Shown here one piece after another: positions 1 through 7,467 of a stretch of DNA of 10,266 bases (positions are counted from its first letter, which is position 1; each line of letters begins with the position of its first letter). The notes beneath the pieces are model-generated. The model was not told the origin of the DNA, did no database searches, and saw nothing but the letters and a program-made list of their open reading frames with translations. The DNA lies in assembly GCA_021781075.1 (NCBI GenBank), contig JAJXXN010000006.1, forward strand, positions 1 to 10,266. The letters run 5' to 3'. The translations under genes and the position numbers were made by a program. This DNA is from Acidobacteriota bacterium. Its GTDB lineage: Bacteria > Acidobacteriota > Terriglobia > Terriglobales > Acidobacteriaceae.

Positions 1-1082
1 ACCGCTACGCGGTGGCAACCCTCGCCGCCGGCCGCAACCTGGATGAAGCCTATGCGCAGGCCGCAAAGTGGCGTCCGCGGCTCATCAGCCTTGCCACCGA
101 GGAGCTTGCCGCTGAACTCAATAAGCGGCTGAAGGCCGCCGGCATCACAGGCATTGACGTTGCGCACGGAACCGCCGGCACGGTCGCCTGCTCCACACAC
201 CCTGAGGTTGATTTCGTCGTCTCCGCAATCGTCGGCGTCGCCGGCCTTGAGGCCACCCACGCCGCCATCCTCGCCGGACGGCCTGTCGGGCTCGCCAACA
301 AGGAGTGCATGGTCGCCGCCGGCGAAATCCTCACCCGCGCCGCCCGCGAGCGCAACGTGCCCATCCTGCCCATCGACAGCGAGCACAACGCCGTCCACCA
401 GTGCATGAGGGTCGGCGCACACCAGGAGGTCAAATTCATCTGGCTCACCGCCTCCGGCGGGCCATTCCGCAAACTGCCCTTGGAAGACTTTGAGCGCGTC
501 ACGCCCGAGCAGGCCCTCAAGCACCCGACCTGGGTCATGGGTCGCCGCATCACCATCGATTCTGCGACCATGCTCAACAAGGGCCTTGAAGTCATTGAAG
601 CCTGCCGGTTGTTTGATGTGCCACCAAGCCAGGTCCGCGTCACCGTCCATCCCCAGTCCACCGTCCACTCCCTTGTCGAGTACGTGGACGGCTCCATCCT
701 CGCGCAGATCTCCGTCACCGACATGCGCCTGCCCATCCTCTACGCACTCGCCTTCCCGGAGCGCCCCGCCTCAAACCTCACCTTCGACCTCGCGCAGTTG
801 AAGCACCTCGACTTTGAAGAGCCCGACCTTCTCCGCTTTCCCTGCCTGCGCCTGAGTTACGAGGCCGCAGCCAAAGGCGGCGCACACGCCATCGCCCTCA
901 ACGCCGCCGACGAAATCGCCGTCGAGGCTTTCCTGGGGCGGAGTATCGGCTTCAACGGCATCCCGCGTACAATTGAAGAAGTGCTTGCTAACACCCCGGA
1001 AGCGCATCCTGAAACGATCGCCGAGGTCCTCCGGGTGGATGCCGAAGCGCGCGAACGGGCGCGGGAGCTGACGCGAGGCTAA
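1..1082 (+). CDS. dxr: 1-deoxy-D-xylulose 5-phosphate reductoisomerase, 5' end cut by window
   Basis: Cytosolic enzyme of the MEP isoprenoid pathway; it rearranges and reduces 1-deoxy-D-xylulose 5-phosphate to 2-C-methyl-D-erythritol 4-phosphate with NADPH and a divalent metal. The frame is open from the window edge (codons from base 3 read RYAVATLAAG), so the GTG at 12 is internal, not the start. Compared with the E. coli enzyme about 30 N-terminal residues are missing, including the GSTGSIG dinucleotide-binding loop, which should lie just upstream. Counting from base 12, visible motifs are LANKE (94-98), PIDSEHN (120-126) with metal ligands Asp122 and Glu124, LTASGGPFR (145-153), the segment around SATMLNKGLE (184-193) with third metal ligand Glu193, HPQSTVHS (213-220) and ALNAADE (295-301). 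All catalytic residues seen are intact and the C-terminus is complete. rseP follows after 74 bases, a neighbourhood common in bacteria. Identification is firm. Confidence 0.96.
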   Translation, partial: RYAVATLAAGRNLDEAYAQAAKWRPRLISLATEELAAELNKRLKAAGITGIDVAHGTAGTVACSTHPEVDFVVSAIVGVAGLEATHAAILAGRPVGLANKECMVAAGEILTRAARERNVPILPIDSEHNAVHQCMRVGAHQEVKFIWLTASGGPFRKLPLEDFERVTPEQALKHPTWVMGRRITIDSATMLNKGLEVIEACRLFDVPPSQVRVTVHPQSTVHSLVEYVDGSILAQISVTDMRLPILYALAFPERPASNLTFDLAQLKHLDFEEPDLLRFPCLRLSYEAAAKGGAHAIALNAADEIAVEAFLGRSIGFNGIPRTIEEVLANTPEAHPETIAEVLRVDAEARERARELTRG

Positions 1083-1156
1083 GATTTTTTTGTGGTATCG
1101 CCCGGCGAAATGCTTGCATCCAATCAAGTGGGCGCCCCGGAGAATTTAAGGAAAGC

Positions 1157-2569
1157 ATGTCACATCTGCTGGTTGTCATTGTGTCGTTTATCGTTTTGCT
1201 GGCCATCATGGTCATCGTCCATGAGCTCGGCCACTTCATCGCCGCAAAACTTTTCAAAGTCCGCGTCGAGGCCTTCAGCGTCGGCATGGGCCCGCGCCTC
1301 TTCGGCGTGAAGTACGGCGAAACCGATTATCGCGTCTGCGCCTTCCCGGTCGGCGGTTATGTGATGATGACCGGCGAAAACATGCCCGGTGAAAACCTCG
1401 GCGCCAAGGCCGACGAAGCTGGGGAGTCGGGTCGGGACACCCCCGCAATTTCCGCCCCCGATCCCGGGGCGCTCACCTCCCATCCCCGCTGGCAGCGCAT
1501 GATCATCGGCGTCGCCGGGCCGCTGGCCAACTTCATCTTCGCGTTCGTGGTCATGCTCGGCTTCTATTCGCTGGTCAATGAAGTCCAGCCCTTCTTTTAT
1601 CAGCCGGTCACGCTCGACCTCGTCAGCCCCAATACTGCCGCAGCCAAAGCCGGGCTGCAAAGTGGCGACCGCATCCTCGCCGTCGGCTCCACTCAAAACC
1701 CGACCTACGAGCAATTTGTCACCATGATTACCCCGGATGTCGGGCACAGCGTCGCGTTGACCGTGGCGCGCGGCTCCGAGACGCTGCACTTGAGCCTCGC
1801 TCTGCCGTTTGACCCCAATCATCCGGAAAATTTCTCGCCCATGAAGCTGGGCATCATCCCCCAGGAGCAGAGCGGCCCCGTCTCCGTGCAGCAGGTCTTT
1901 GCCGGCCAACCGGCCGCCAACGCCGGGCTTGAGGCGGGCGACAAGCTCCTCCGCGTGGACGGTTACTCCATCCACTCCATCGAGGCGCTCTTGCCCTACC
2001 TGCAGGCGCAGGGCGGCAAGCCGATCCAGTTGACCGTCGACCGTAATGGAAAGACACTTCAGATCACCGCGCACCCGGAAAAACTTGGCGCGGAGGAAAC
2101 CGGCGGCGTATGGAGGCTTGGATTCAAGCCCACGCCCGTGGATGTTGTAAGCAACCCGTTGAGCCTGGGCGAGTCAATCCAACACGCATCCGCCTTCTGC
2201 ACCGACAATGCATTCGTGATTGTCCGGGTGCTGGGTAAAATTTTGACCCACCAGATTTCGGCCAAGACGCTCTCCGGCCCCATCGGCATGGCGCAAATGG
2301 CCGGTGACGTCGCGGAGACGCCGGGCATCGGCCCAAAGTTCTATCTCGGCGCCGAAATCAGCATGAACCTCGGCATCCTCAACCTGCTCCCCATCCCCAT
2401 CCTTGACGGCGGCCTCATCTTCATCCTCATCATTGAAAGCATCCGCCGCAAGGACCTTTCGATGAACGTGAAGGAGCGAATTTATCAAGCCGCCTTTGTG
2501 CTCCTCATGGCGCTCTTCGCCTTCATCATCTACAACGACATCAGCAAGTTTTCCATCTTCCACCATTGA
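1157..2569 (+). CDS. rseP: RIP zinc metalloprotease RseP (site-2 protease)
   Basis: Inner-membrane site-2 protease that cuts transmembrane segments, in E. coli the anti-sigma factor RseA and leftover signal peptides; the substrate here is unknown. The 470-residue protein is of normal length. The first membrane segment (about 3-30) holds the zinc motif HELGH (22-26; ligands His22 and His26, catalytic Glu23). A membrane-associated loop with FPVGGYV (63-69) follows, then a Pro/Gly/Ala-rich hydrophilic linker (about 76-110), GPLANF (121-126) in membrane segment 2, two PDZ domains (about 150-215 and 240-305), SGPIG (373-377), and NLLPIPILDGG (409-419) giving third zinc ligand Asp417. A final hydrophobic segment spans about 444-459. 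The His that usually follows LDGG in proteobacterial homologues is Leu420 here; I believe this is common in acidobacterial members. The ATG has an AAGGAAA Shine-Dalgarno at 1148-1154, unusually close. It probably shares a transcript with dxr and the thioesterase. Confidence 0.95.
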   Translation: MSHLLVVIVSFIVLLAIMVIVHELGHFIAAKLFKVRVEAFSVGMGPRLFGVKYGETDYRVCAFPVGGYVMMTGENMPGENLGAKADEAGESGRDTPAISAPDPGALTSHPRWQRMIIGVAGPLANFIFAFVVMLGFYSLVNEVQPFFYQPVTLDLVSPNTAAAKAGLQSGDRILAVGSTQNPTYEQFVTMITPDVGHSVALTVARGSETLHLSLALPFDPNHPENFSPMKLGIIPQEQSGPVSVQQVFAGQPAANAGLEAGDKLLRVDGYSIHSIEALLPYLQAQGGKPIQLTVDRNGKTLQITAHPEKLGAEETGGVWRLGFKPTPVDVVSNPLSLGESIQHASAFCTDNAFVIVRVLGKILTHQISAKTLSGPIGMAQMAGDVAETPGIGPKFYLGAEISMNLGILNLLPIPILDGGLIFILIIESIRRKDLSMNVKERIYQAAFVLLMALFAFIIYNDISKFSIFHH

Positions 2570-2601
2570 GCGGAAGTCGGCGGAAATCCGGAAGCATCAT
2601 C

Positions 2602-3027
2602 ATGCCAGTCACCACCACCATCCGCGTGCGCTACGCCGAAACCGACCAGATGAACGTGGTTTACTACGCAAACTACCTGGTCTGGTTTGAAATCGGCCGC
2701 GTGGAGTTTTTGCGGACGCTTGGCTACGCGTACAGCCAGCTCGAGCAGGAGCACAAACTCATCCTCCCGGTTGTCGAGGCCAACTGCCGCTACCGCCACC
2801 CGGCGCGCTACGATGATGAGATTCTGATCGAGACGCGGCCGGTGTTGCTGCGCGGCGCCGTACTCAAGTTCGCCTATCGGATTCTGCGCAAAGAACCAGG
2901 CGGTGCCGGGCCAAGGCTTCTGGCCGAGGGCGAAACCGTACACGTAGTCTGCAACGAGCACATGCAAAAATGCCCGCTGCCGCACGATTACGAGGCCGCG
3001 ATCCGCGCCGCCATGCAGGAAAATTGA
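2602..3027 (+). CDS. YbgC-like acyl-CoA thioesterase, hotdog fold
   Basis: Predicted cytosolic acyl-CoA thioesterase of the YbgC / 4-hydroxybenzoyl-CoA thioesterase family, 141 residues, a normal single-hotdog length. The N-terminal signature is YAETDQMNVVYYANY (11-25), with Asp15 in the position of the catalytic aspartate; a helix (about 26-44, WFEIGRVEFLR) and the antiparallel sheet (about 55-120) follow. Gly and His of the usual GVVYHANY motif are replaced by Asn18 and Tyr22. The Tyr form occurs in other family members, so activity is still expected, but the substrate cannot be read from the sequence. The frame is open from a TTG at 2566 overlapping the rseP stop, but the ATG at 2602 is preferred: GGAAG lies at 2590-2594 with a 7-base spacer, and the alignable domain starts right after it. 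The gap to rseP is 32 bases, suggesting cotranscription. E. coli YbgC is linked to the Tol-Pal locus; no tol genes are seen here. Confidence 0.88.
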   Translation: MPVTTTIRVRYAETDQMNVVYYANYLVWFEIGRVEFLRTLGYAYSQLEQEHKLILPVVEANCRYRHPARYDDEILIETRPVLLRGAVLKFAYRILRKEPGGAGPRLLAEGETVHVVCNEHMQKCPLPHDYEAAIRAAMQEN

Positions 3028-3094
3028 TCTCCCTCGCACAGCGGTGACATTCTCCCGCAGGCTAGTCATCCGAATCAGCCCTGATCAAAATCAA

Positions 3095-3125
3095 AACGCC
3101 CCGCACTCGATGAATGCGGGGCGTT
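3095..3125. terminator. Rho-independent terminator between convergent genes
   Basis: A perfect 11-bp inverted repeat, AACGCCCCGCA (3095-3105) and TGCGGGGCGTT (3115-3125), encloses a 9-base loop. Read on the minus strand the stem is followed by GTTTTGATTTTG, a fair U-tract, and it lies 18 bases beyond the stop of the minus-strand acyl-CoA dehydrogenase gene, so it best fits that gene. On the plus strand the following bases (CCTGTTGTTG) are less T-rich, but the stem could also halt transcripts leaving the thioesterase gene. Confidence 0.85.
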
Positions 3126-3142
3126 CCTGTTGTTGATGATGT

Positions 3143-4957
3143 TTACAGCCACGGGTACGCGCCAATCTCCTTGCAGAGTTTTGCCGCGCGCCGGGTCGCG
3201 GCAATTGAGTCAATCTCCGGGGACTTCAACACACGCCGCAAAATCGCCAACTGTGTCCGCAGCATGTCGCCCTCGGCGCTCGCGGTCAAAACCCGCCGCG
3301 CGGCCAACTCCACCTGTTCGTGCGCCTCAACCGCCAGCAGCGTGCAGAGTTCCACGGCAACCTGCGCCTTCGCGCTCCGGGCCTGCAAAAGTTTTTCCGC
3401 GCGCAGCAGCGAGGACTCCAGCGCGTAGACGCTGCTGATCGAGTCTGCTAGGTCCGCCATGATCTCCTGCTGCTCCTCAAGCGCGGCCATGTATTTTTGC
3501 GTGGCCACGCCGGCGGCAAAGAGCGCGGACTTCTTGATTGCGGCCAAGGTTGCCCGCTCGGCCACAAGCGGCCCACTCTCCTCGCCGCCCTCGCCAAACC
3601 CCGCCGGCTGCATCACCTCGTCCATCAGCTTCTTGATGGCCGGCATCAACGGAAGCTGCCCCTTCATCGCCCGCTTCATCAGCCAGCCGGTGATGATGAG
3701 CCGGTTGATCTCATTGGTCCCCTCGAAGATTCTGTTGATGCGCGCGTCGCGATAGGTCCGCTCCGCCGGGTAGTCCTCGACAAACCCGTAACCGCCCATG
3801 ATGCCCACCTGCTCGTCGGCAACATAGCTCAGCATCTCCGAGCAGTAGACCTTCATGATCGAGGCCTCCACGGCATACTCCTCAATCCGCTTCTGCACCT
3901 CCCGCGCGTCGTGCGCCTGCTCGGCTGGAATCTGGCCGAGTGTCGCGTCCAGCAGCCCCGCCGTCCGGTACGCCATCGACTCCGAGGCAAAAAGCCGCGC
4001 CGTGGACCGCGCAATCTTCTGCTGGATCAAACCAAAGCTGTCAATGGACTTGCCGAAGGCCTTGCGCTCGGCGGCGTATTGCATCATGTTGGTCACGGCA
4101 TGGCGCGCGCCGCCGATGCAGGCCACGCCCAGCTTGAAGCGGCCCATGTTCAAGACGTTGAAGGCAATGTGATGCCCCTTGCCCACCTCGCCCAGCACAT
4201 TCTCCACCGGCACGCGGCAGTTGCTCAAAATCAGCGGGCAGGTGGAGGAACCGCGGATGCCCAGCTTGTGCTCCTCGGGGCCAACCGTGAAACCCGGCGC
4301 CGTGCGCTCAATCAAAAATGCCGTGAACTTTTCCGCGCCGTCCTTCTCCACCACCTTCACAAAGACGGTGAAAATATCCGCAAAGCCGGCATTGGTGATC
4401 CACATCTTCTCGCCGTCCAGGATGTACTCCTTGCCATCCTCGCTCAAACGCGCGCGCGCGCGCACGTTCAGCGCGTCGGAGCCGGAGGTCGCCTCGGAGA
4501 GCGCATACGCCGCCACCCACTCCCCACTGGCAATCTTCGGCAAATACTTTTTCTTCTGCTCCGGCGTCCCGTACCACACAATCGGCAGTGTGCCGATGCC
4601 AGTGTGCGCCCCAAATGCCGTCGAGGTGCTGGCCAGCACCGAGAGGTTGTCGGCTATCAGCGTGGTCGTGGTCTTGTCCATTCCCATGCCGCCATACTCC
4701 TCGGGAATATCCACCGACGTGAAACCCAGTTCCGCCGCCTTGGCCAGAATCCCCTTCATCACCCCTGCGGTCTTGGCCTCGATGGCCTCCGCCTGGGGCA
4801 GAATTTCATCAAGCGCGAACTTGCGGGCCGTCGCGGCGATTTGGCGCTGCTCCTCGTTGAGGTCTTCCGGTGTGAACACTTCAGCGGGTGTGCGTGTATC
4901 AAGCAAAAAGCTGCCCCCAGGGGCAGCAAGTATTGCGGATGAATTTGACGATGACAT
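3143..4957 (-). CDS. Acyl-CoA dehydrogenase, long form with C-terminal extension
   Basis: FAD flavoenzyme that introduces the 2,3-double bond into acyl-CoA at the first step of beta-oxidation, passing electrons to ETF. The protein has 604 residues, longer than the usual ~380-residue short/medium-chain enzymes and similar to VLCAD-type enzymes. Order: short N-terminal tail (1-30), alpha-helical domain (about 31-145), beta domain from YALSEATSGSD (151-161), with the substrate/FAD motif WITNAG (186-191) and KLGIRGSST (231-239), C-terminal helical domain with GGYGF (388-392) and YRDARINRIFEGTNEI (402-417) where Glu412 is the predicted catalytic base, then a helical extension (about 425-604). The frame is open up to a TTG at 5017, but the ATG at 4957 has a strong AGGAGG (4967-4972 on the plus strand) with a 9-base spacer and is clearly the start. 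No ETF or hydratase gene adjoins it, so chain length and pathway remain inference. Confidence 0.93.
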   Translation of the reverse strand: MSSSNSSAILAAPGGSFLLDTRTPAEVFTPEDLNEEQRQIAATARKFALDEILPQAEAIEAKTAGVMKGILAKAAELGFTSVDIPEEYGGMGMDKTTTTLIADNLSVLASTSTAFGAHTGIGTLPIVWYGTPEQKKKYLPKIASGEWVAAYALSEATSGSDALNVRARARLSEDGKEYILDGEKMWITNAGFADIFTVFVKVVEKDGAEKFTAFLIERTAPGFTVGPEEHKLGIRGSSTCPLILSNCRVPVENVLGEVGKGHHIAFNVLNMGRFKLGVACIGGARHAVTNMMQYAAERKAFGKSIDSFGLIQQKIARSTARLFASESMAYRTAGLLDATLGQIPAEQAHDAREVQKRIEEYAVEASIMKVYCSEMLSYVADEQVGIMGGYGFVEDYPAERTYRDARINRIFEGTNEINRLIITGWLMKRAMKGQLPLMPAIKKLMDEVMQPAGFGEGGEESGPLVAERATLAAIKKSALFAAGVATQKYMAALEEQQEIMADLADSISSVYALESSLLRAEKLLQARSAKAQVAVELCTLLAVEAHEQVELAARRVLTASAEGDMLRTQLAILRRVLKSPEIDSIAATRRAAKLCKEIGAYPWL

Positions 4958-4982
4958 TTTGACCAGCCTCCTGGCAGAGAAC

Positions 4983-5012
4983 ACAATACGACGCGGGACG
5001 AAGAGTGCGCAA
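4983..5012 (-). promoter_or_regulatory. Possible sigma70-type promoter of the acyl-CoA dehydrogenase gene
   Basis: On the minus strand TTGCGC (plus 5007-5012) and TATTGT (plus 4983-4988) are separated by 18 bases, about 26 bases upstream of the acyl-CoA dehydrogenase ATG and just before its Shine-Dalgarno. Matches to consensus are only 3 of 6 and 4 of 6. Position is good, sequence support weak. Confidence 0.22.
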
Positions 5013-5120
5013 CCCAATGCGGCTCGTGGCGCGGCAGCATTGATCGGCGATGGGGGGCGCTGGCGGCAACATCTGCTGGATTCATTGATTCAGACAACGG
5101 TCTCGCGCCACATTCTTCTG

Positions 5121-5441
5121 ATGCCACATGTGGACAAGCCGGCGTGCTCATGCTCCGCGGCCTGGCCAGGTGCTCGGGCCAGACTATGCTCAGCACGCCT
5201 CAAGCCCCAAGCTGCAGGCCTTCAACACCGCCCTGCAAACGACGCAATCCGTGCATGGATTTTCGGCTTGGCGGAACACCCCGGCTTTGCCGCATTCGAA
5301 AGGCACATCGGGCAGGCGCGCAAGCTGCTGGTGGGAATGGGCGGAATGCCGATGGATGAATTTCTGAGGATACCGGCAGAGGATTTCTTCCGAGAATTTG
5401 AGAACCCGGGATTCATTCCAGCGCTTCCGGGAACGCTTTGA
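5121..5441 (+). pseudogene. Doubtful 106-residue frame, possibly a gene remnant
   Basis: This frame is open far upstream, as an antisense run through the acyl-CoA dehydrogenase gene; the first ATG beyond that gene is at 5121. No convincing Shine-Dalgarno precedes it. The first half (rich in Ala, Arg, Cys, Pro) does not look like a protein. The second half, from about 5238 on (around FGLAEHPGFAAFERHIGQ and PMDEFLRIPAEDFF), has the amphipathic, mixed composition of a folded domain and ends cleanly at TGA 5439-5441. I do not recognise any family. It may be the 3' remnant of a lost gene, perhaps with a frameshift near 5230, or chance. It is listed so that the stretch is not overlooked. Confidence 0.25.
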
Positions 5442-5448
5442 AAACAAA

Positions 5449-5475
5449 GTGACAATAAGCTGCATGGCTTACAAT
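5449..5475 (+). promoter_or_regulatory. Possible sigma70-type promoter of the glycosyltransferase gene
   Basis: GTGACA (5449-5454) and TACAAT (5470-5475) each match the consensus boxes at 5 of 6 positions, but the 15-base spacer is short. Transcription would start near 5482, leaving a leader of about 23 bases that contains the GGAGG ribosome binding site (5493-5497) of the TTG-initiated gene. The local AT-richness contrasts with the GC-rich surroundings and supports a promoter. Confidence 0.35.
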
Positions 5476-5504
5476 CACCTTATTACCTCAACGGAGGCTG
5501 AACC

Positions 5505-7160
5505 TTGCTGGCGGCTGCGGAATTGCTTCAATTGACAATTGGTGATGCCTCCCTATGGCTTGCCCCACACGCCCTGCACCGCTTCATCAGGAGCCTCACC
5601 GCCACCCCGTTCAAGGGTCTTTACCACCTCAACGCCTTCGACCTCGCCATGCTCATCCCCTACTTCCTGGTGATGATTGTGCTCTCCATCTATGGCATCC
5701 ACCGCTATACCATGGTTTACCTCTATTTCAAGCACAAGGACAAATACAACCCCAACCCGCCCCGGCATTTTGATGAGCTGCCCCGTGTCACCATCCAGCT
5801 CCCCATGTTCAACGAGCAGTTTGTCGTGGAGCGGCTCATCGAGGCCATCTGCGCCATCGACTACCCCAAGGACAAGCTCGAAATCCAGGTCCTCGACGAC
5901 TCCACGGACGAAACCGTGCAGGTGGCCTCGGCGGTCGTCGAGCGCTACAAGGCCCTCGGCCACCCCATCGAGTACATTCACCGCACCAACCGCCACGGCT
6001 TCAAGGCCGGGGCGCTCGATGAGGGGCTTGCAATCGCGAAGGGCGAGTTTGTGGCCATCTTCGACGCCGACTTCCAGCCCCCGCCCGATTGGCTCATGAA
6101 GGTCATCCACCACCTCGCCGAGCCAAACATCGGCATGGTCCAAACCCGCTGGACCCACCTCAACCGCGATTACAGCATGTTGACGCAAATCGAGGCCATC
6201 CTCCTCGATGCCCACTTCGTCCTCGAGCATGGCGCGCGCACACGCACCGATGACTTCTTCAACTTCAACGGCACCGCCGGCATCTGGCGCAAGCAGGCCA
6301 TCTATGACGGCGGCGGCTGGCAGCACGACACGCTCACCGAGGACACGGACCTCAGCTACCGCTCCCAGCTCGCCGGATGGAAATTCAAATACCTGCCCGC
6401 GGTCGAATGCCCCGCCGAGCTGCCCATCGAGATGACCGCCTTCAAAACCCAGCAGGCGCGCTGGGCCAAGGGACTCATCCAGACCTCCATCAAGGTCCTG
6501 CCCCAGGTCTTCCGCTCCAATGTCCCGCGGCGCATCAAGATTGAGGCCGTCTACCACCTCACAGCAAACATCAGTTATCCGCTCATGGTCATCATGACCG
6601 CCTGGATGATTCCCGCCATGATCGTGCGTTTCTATCAGGGATGGTTCGAGATGTTGCTCTTCGACGTGCCGCTCTTCACCGCCTCCACCTTCTCCATCGC
6701 TGTCTTTTACCTGGTCAGCCAGCGCGAGCTCTTCCCAAAATCCTGGATGAAGACCTTCCTGTACCTACCCATGCTCATGGCCCTCGGCGTCGGCCTCACC
6801 GTCACCAACACCAAGGCCGTCATGGAAGCGCTCTTCGGAATCAAGAGCGCCTTCGCCCGCACACCAAAATATTCCGTCGCCAAGAAGGGCGAGCAATCGA
6901 AGGCGGCTAAAAAATACCGCAAGCGCCTGGTCCTCGCGCCTTGGATCGAGCTCCTGCTTGGCGCCTACTTCTTCGGCGCCATCCTCCTCACCTTCTCCAA
7001 CCACAACTACTTCACCGCGCCGTTTTTGATCCTGTTCGTCGTCGGCTACTGGTACACGGGGCTGATGAGCCTGCTGCAGGGCCGCTTCGACCGCTGGCGT
7101 TCACGTGCCGCCAGCGACGAGGAGGAATCCAGCCCGAGGCCATTCCCGGTCGGGGTGTGA
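5505..7160 (+). CDS. Membrane family-2 glycosyltransferase, cellulose-synthase-like (CslA-like)
   Basis: Processive-type GT2 enzyme predicted to polymerise a beta-linked polysaccharide from nucleotide sugar at the cytoplasmic face of the inner membrane. The 551-residue protein has an N-terminal membrane segment (about 47-68), a catalytic domain (about 92-330) and roughly five further hydrophobic segments (about 350-376, 385-403, 417-434, 480-497, 503-524). Catalytic motifs are complete: LDDSTD (130-135), FDADFQP (186-192), TED (278-280) and QQARW (316-320). Stretches such as VTIQLPMFNE (95-104), FKAGAL (166-171) and NFNGTAGIWR (253-262) resemble plant CslA/CslC mannan or glucan synthases more than BcsA. 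There is no PilZ domain and no bcsB/bcsC neighbour, so the product is unknown. The start is TTG with GGAGG at 5493-5497 and a 7-base spacer; no better ATG precedes the first membrane segment. The C-terminal tail is charged, followed after four bases by a toxin gene. A glycolipid-forming role is an alternative. Confidence 0.9.
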   Translation: MLAAAELLQLTIGDASLWLAPHALHRFIRSLTATPFKGLYHLNAFDLAMLIPYFLVMIVLSIYGIHRYTMVYLYFKHKDKYNPNPPRHFDELPRVTIQLPMFNEQFVVERLIEAICAIDYPKDKLEIQVLDDSTDETVQVASAVVERYKALGHPIEYIHRTNRHGFKAGALDEGLAIAKGEFVAIFDADFQPPPDWLMKVIHHLAEPNIGMVQTRWTHLNRDYSMLTQIEAILLDAHFVLEHGARTRTDDFFNFNGTAGIWRKQAIYDGGGWQHDTLTEDTDLSYRSQLAGWKFKYLPAVECPAELPIEMTAFKTQQARWAKGLIQTSIKVLPQVFRSNVPRRIKIEAVYHLTANISYPLMVIMTAWMIPAMIVRFYQGWFEMLLFDVPLFTASTFSIAVFYLVSQRELFPKSWMKTFLYLPMLMALGVGLTVTNTKAVMEALFGIKSAFARTPKYSVAKKGEQSKAAKKYRKRLVLAPWIELLLGAYFFGAILLTFSNHNYFTAPFLILFVVGYWYTGLMSLLQGRFDRWRSRAASDEEESSPRPFPVGV

Positions 7161-7164
7161 TGAG

Positions 7165-7467
7165 ATGAAGCCTCAATTAATTACTTGGGATTCCAATAAA
7201 GCTCAATCTAATATAGAGAAGCATGGTGTGGATTTTGTGGAAGCTGCGACAGTTTTTCGCGATCCCCTCTTGCTTTATCTAGCGGATTTGGCGCATTCTC
7301 AAGAAGAGGAACGATGGATAGTTCTCGGCGAATCCGAACGACAATTACTTCTGGTTGTTGTGCATACCGAGAATGACCAGACAATCCGGTTGATAAGCGC
7401 CAGAAAGGCAACGCCCAAGGAAAGGAGACAATATGAGCATCAATCACAAGATCAACGAGAAAAATGA
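7165..7467 (+). CDS. brnT: BrnT-family type II toxin (RelE-like ribonuclease)
   Basis: A 100-residue protein matching the BrnT family (DUF497), whose Brucella member is a ribonuclease toxin with a RelE-like fold that blocks translation. Family features in order are ITWDSNKAQSNIEKHGVDF (6-24), EAATVFRDP (26-34), EEERWIVLGES (47-57), LLVVVHTE (62-69) and IRLISARKATPKERRQYE (74-91). The length is normal and no frame damage is seen, so it is probably functional. The frame is open from 7105 inside the glycosyltransferase gene, but the ATG at 7165 begins at the conserved domain; its ribosome binding site is weak, so readthrough from the glycosyltransferase, whose stop is four bases upstream, may aid expression. 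GC content is clearly lower than that of neighbours (26 of 60 bases at 7201-7260 against 38 of 60 at 6001-6060), which with the family's habit of spreading suggests acquisition. The antitoxin gene overlaps its 3' end by 35 bases, the usual toxin-first order. Confidence 0.9.
   Translation: MKPQLITWDSNKAQSNIEKHGVDFVEAATVFRDPLLLYLADLAHSQEEERWIVLGESERQLLLVVVHTENDQTIRLISARKATPKERRQYEHQSQDQREK

Larger units (their letters stand above)
4958..5504. other. Intergenic region between divergent genes, mostly unexplained
   Basis: This 547-base stretch separates the start of the acyl-CoA dehydrogenase gene (minus) from that of the glycosyltransferase (plus). Both ends contain the expected ribosome binding sites and possible promoters. 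In the middle a 10-base palindrome CCACATGTGG lies at 5124-5133, and a plus-strand frame runs from an ATG at 5121 to a stop at 5441 (treated separately). No hairpin RNA, tRNA or repeat was recognised here. Confidence 0.6.

Noticed and set aside
1080..1091. Run of seven T directly after the dxr stop as a terminator
   Set aside because: No stable hairpin immediately precedes it that does not lie deep in the coding region, and rseP follows after 74 bases, so cotranscription is more likely.
1160..2074. Minus-strand 304-codon frame opposite rseP
   Set aside because: Complement of an intact, well-identified gene; the translation is low-complexity Asp/Gly/Glu/His/Arg-rich with no domain.
3497..4942. 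Plus-strand open frame of 481 codons opposite the acyl-CoA dehydrogenase gene
   Set aside because: It is a mirror of the GC-rich codon usage of the real minus-strand gene; the translation is full of Arg, His and Leu with no recognisable motif and no ribosome binding site.
4179..5441. Plus-strand frame of 420 codons running through the acyl-CoA dehydrogenase gene and into the intergenic region
   Set aside because: Most of it is antisense to a certain gene and Ser/Ala/Pro-rich; only its last part outside that gene is kept as a doubtful remnant.
5553..6557. Minus-strand 334-codon frame opposite the glycosyltransferase gene
   Set aside because: Antisense shadow: valine/aspartate/glycine-rich translation, while the plus strand carries all GT2 motifs.
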